This document shows positions 63,555 through 64,000 of a stretch of DNA of 64,000 nt, one piece after another; within the stretch, counting starts at the first letter, position 1; every line of letters starts with the position of its first letter. The DNA lies in contig NZ_UEGO01000031.1 of NCBI RefSeq assembly GCF_900465345.1, forward strand, positions 62,001 through 126,000, read 5' to 3'. Under the pieces are notes generated by a model. It made no database searches and was not told the DNA's origin. It was given only the letters and a program-made list of their open reading frames with translations. Source of the DNA: Asaia bogorensis. GTDB lineage: Bacteria; Pseudomonadota; Alphaproteobacteria; Acetobacterales; Acetobacteraceae. The position numbers and the translations under genes were made by a program.

Positions 63555-64000
63555 TCAGGTAGCTTCGTCATCCGTCTCACCAAGAGCCTCGCGCAGTCGA
63601 CGCCGTGCAACAGAAACATAGCGGGTGTCGATATCAATCCCGATCCCGCTGGCCCCGAGCTCATGCGCGGCCACCAGACTTGTTCCTGTCCCCATGAAAG
63701 GATCCAGCAGAACCGTGCGCTCGTCATAGCCATGCAGGGTCATGCACGCCGTCGGCAGCGCCACAGGGAAGGTTGCAGGGTGGAGGAATTTCTCCTTGCG
63801 ATGACGCACGGTCTCATACGGGATGAACCAGGTGTTCCCCCGACAGCGACGATCGACCGCATGACGCCGGCGGTTGATGTTCGACTTGTCAGTGAAAGGA
63901 ACACCGGCAGCAAGTCGCTGAAGCGGCACATCCCCCTGATGCGTCAGGTGAAAGACATGCTCGTGATTATGGTTGATAAAGCGTGTGGAATTGACCGGCT
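63555..64000 (-). CDS. DNA methyltransferase, C-terminal part (runs off window)
   Basis: The C-terminal 148 residues of an amino-methyltransferase. Visible: FINHNHEHVFHLTHQGDVPL, FTDKSNINRRRH, CRGNTWFIPYETV, and the SAM-binding LLDPFMGTGTSLVAAHELGA (F-x-G-x-G). Because the SAM motif is C-terminal here, the catalytic DPPY motif should be upstream, which would make it beta class, the CcrM-like order; this needs the missing part. No restriction gene is seen in the window. Confidence 0.88.
   Translation of the reverse strand, partial: PVNSTRFINHNHEHVFHLTHQGDVPLQRLAAGVPFTDKSNINRRRHAVDRRCRGNTWFIPYETVRHRKEKFLHPATFPVALPTACMTLHGYDERTVLLDPFMGTGTSLVAAHELGASGIGIDIDTRYVSVARRRLREALGETDDEAT

Overview
This window reads as a piece of chromosome from an acetic acid bacterium (Acetobacteraceae, Alphaproteobacteria; an Asaia/Gluconobacter/Acetobacter-like genome would fit). 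The grounds are a GC-rich sequence, a cyoABCD ubiquinol oxidase with no CuA-type oxidase in view, class I lysyl-tRNA synthetase, HdaA next to polyphosphate kinase, and the small alphaproteobacterial DUF4169 protein. The genus is inference. No rRNA, tRNA, CRISPR array, insertion sequence or prophage was recognised.

Layout. 1-5.2 kb: core genes ppx (partial), ppk and hdaA on the minus strand, divergent from purM-purN. 5.2-12.7 kb: membrane and surface functions (DUF2142 protein, GT2 glycosyltransferase), a TIM-barrel sugar isomerase divergent from an MFS sugar transporter, a small P-loop kinase-like protein, an EamA exporter and an orphan hypothetical. 12.9-17.5 kb: ndk, an ABC-F ATPase, an AI-2E family permease and a MerR/TipAS regulator. 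17.7-22.7 kb: a nucleotide-sugar and surface-polysaccharide set (DegT aminotransferase, CapD/WbpM-type dehydratase, WecA-type glycosyl-phosphate transferase) with a membrane-anchored companion. 22.6-28.9 kb: GNAT, MarR, an M17 aminopeptidase, an SUV3-like helicase, an Hsp15-like S4 protein and the 7Fe ferredoxin. 29.1-33.0 kb: the cyoABCD operon, preceded by an unusually palindrome-rich 590-bp intergenic region. 33.6-43.5 kb: BI-1 protein, ThpR plus a UDG-like protein, MarC plus a shortened MprF, LysK, and a DinG/XPD-type helicase.

43.5-49.4 kb is the most accessory-looking part: a GT32-like glycosyltransferase, a clearly AT-rich OLD-family ATPase/TOPRIM nuclease (probable phage-defence gene, probably acquired), and a large TonB-dependent receptor. 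49.7-52.6 kb holds an SDR divergent from its likely LysR regulator, then Ada. 53-64 kb returns to housekeeping: SPFH protein, groES-groEL with a CIRCE operator, DUF4169, dienelactone hydrolase, DUF2934, mtnP, hemF, a Tat-exported binding-protein-like protein, an Smr protein, a tri-heme cytochrome c peroxidase with an FNR-like box, and the C-terminal end of a DNA methyltransferase.

How the genes fit together: the window is mainly respiratory and redox (quinol oxidase, quinol-type peroxidase, ferredoxin, hemF), envelope (polysaccharide set, MprF-like flippase, transporters), and nucleic acid or stress housekeeping (GroE, Ada, helicases). I did not find a clearly new multi-gene system. The best candidates for something undescribed are the lone OLD nuclease island, the stacked inverted repeats upstream of cyoA, and the half-synthetase MprF overlapping marC.
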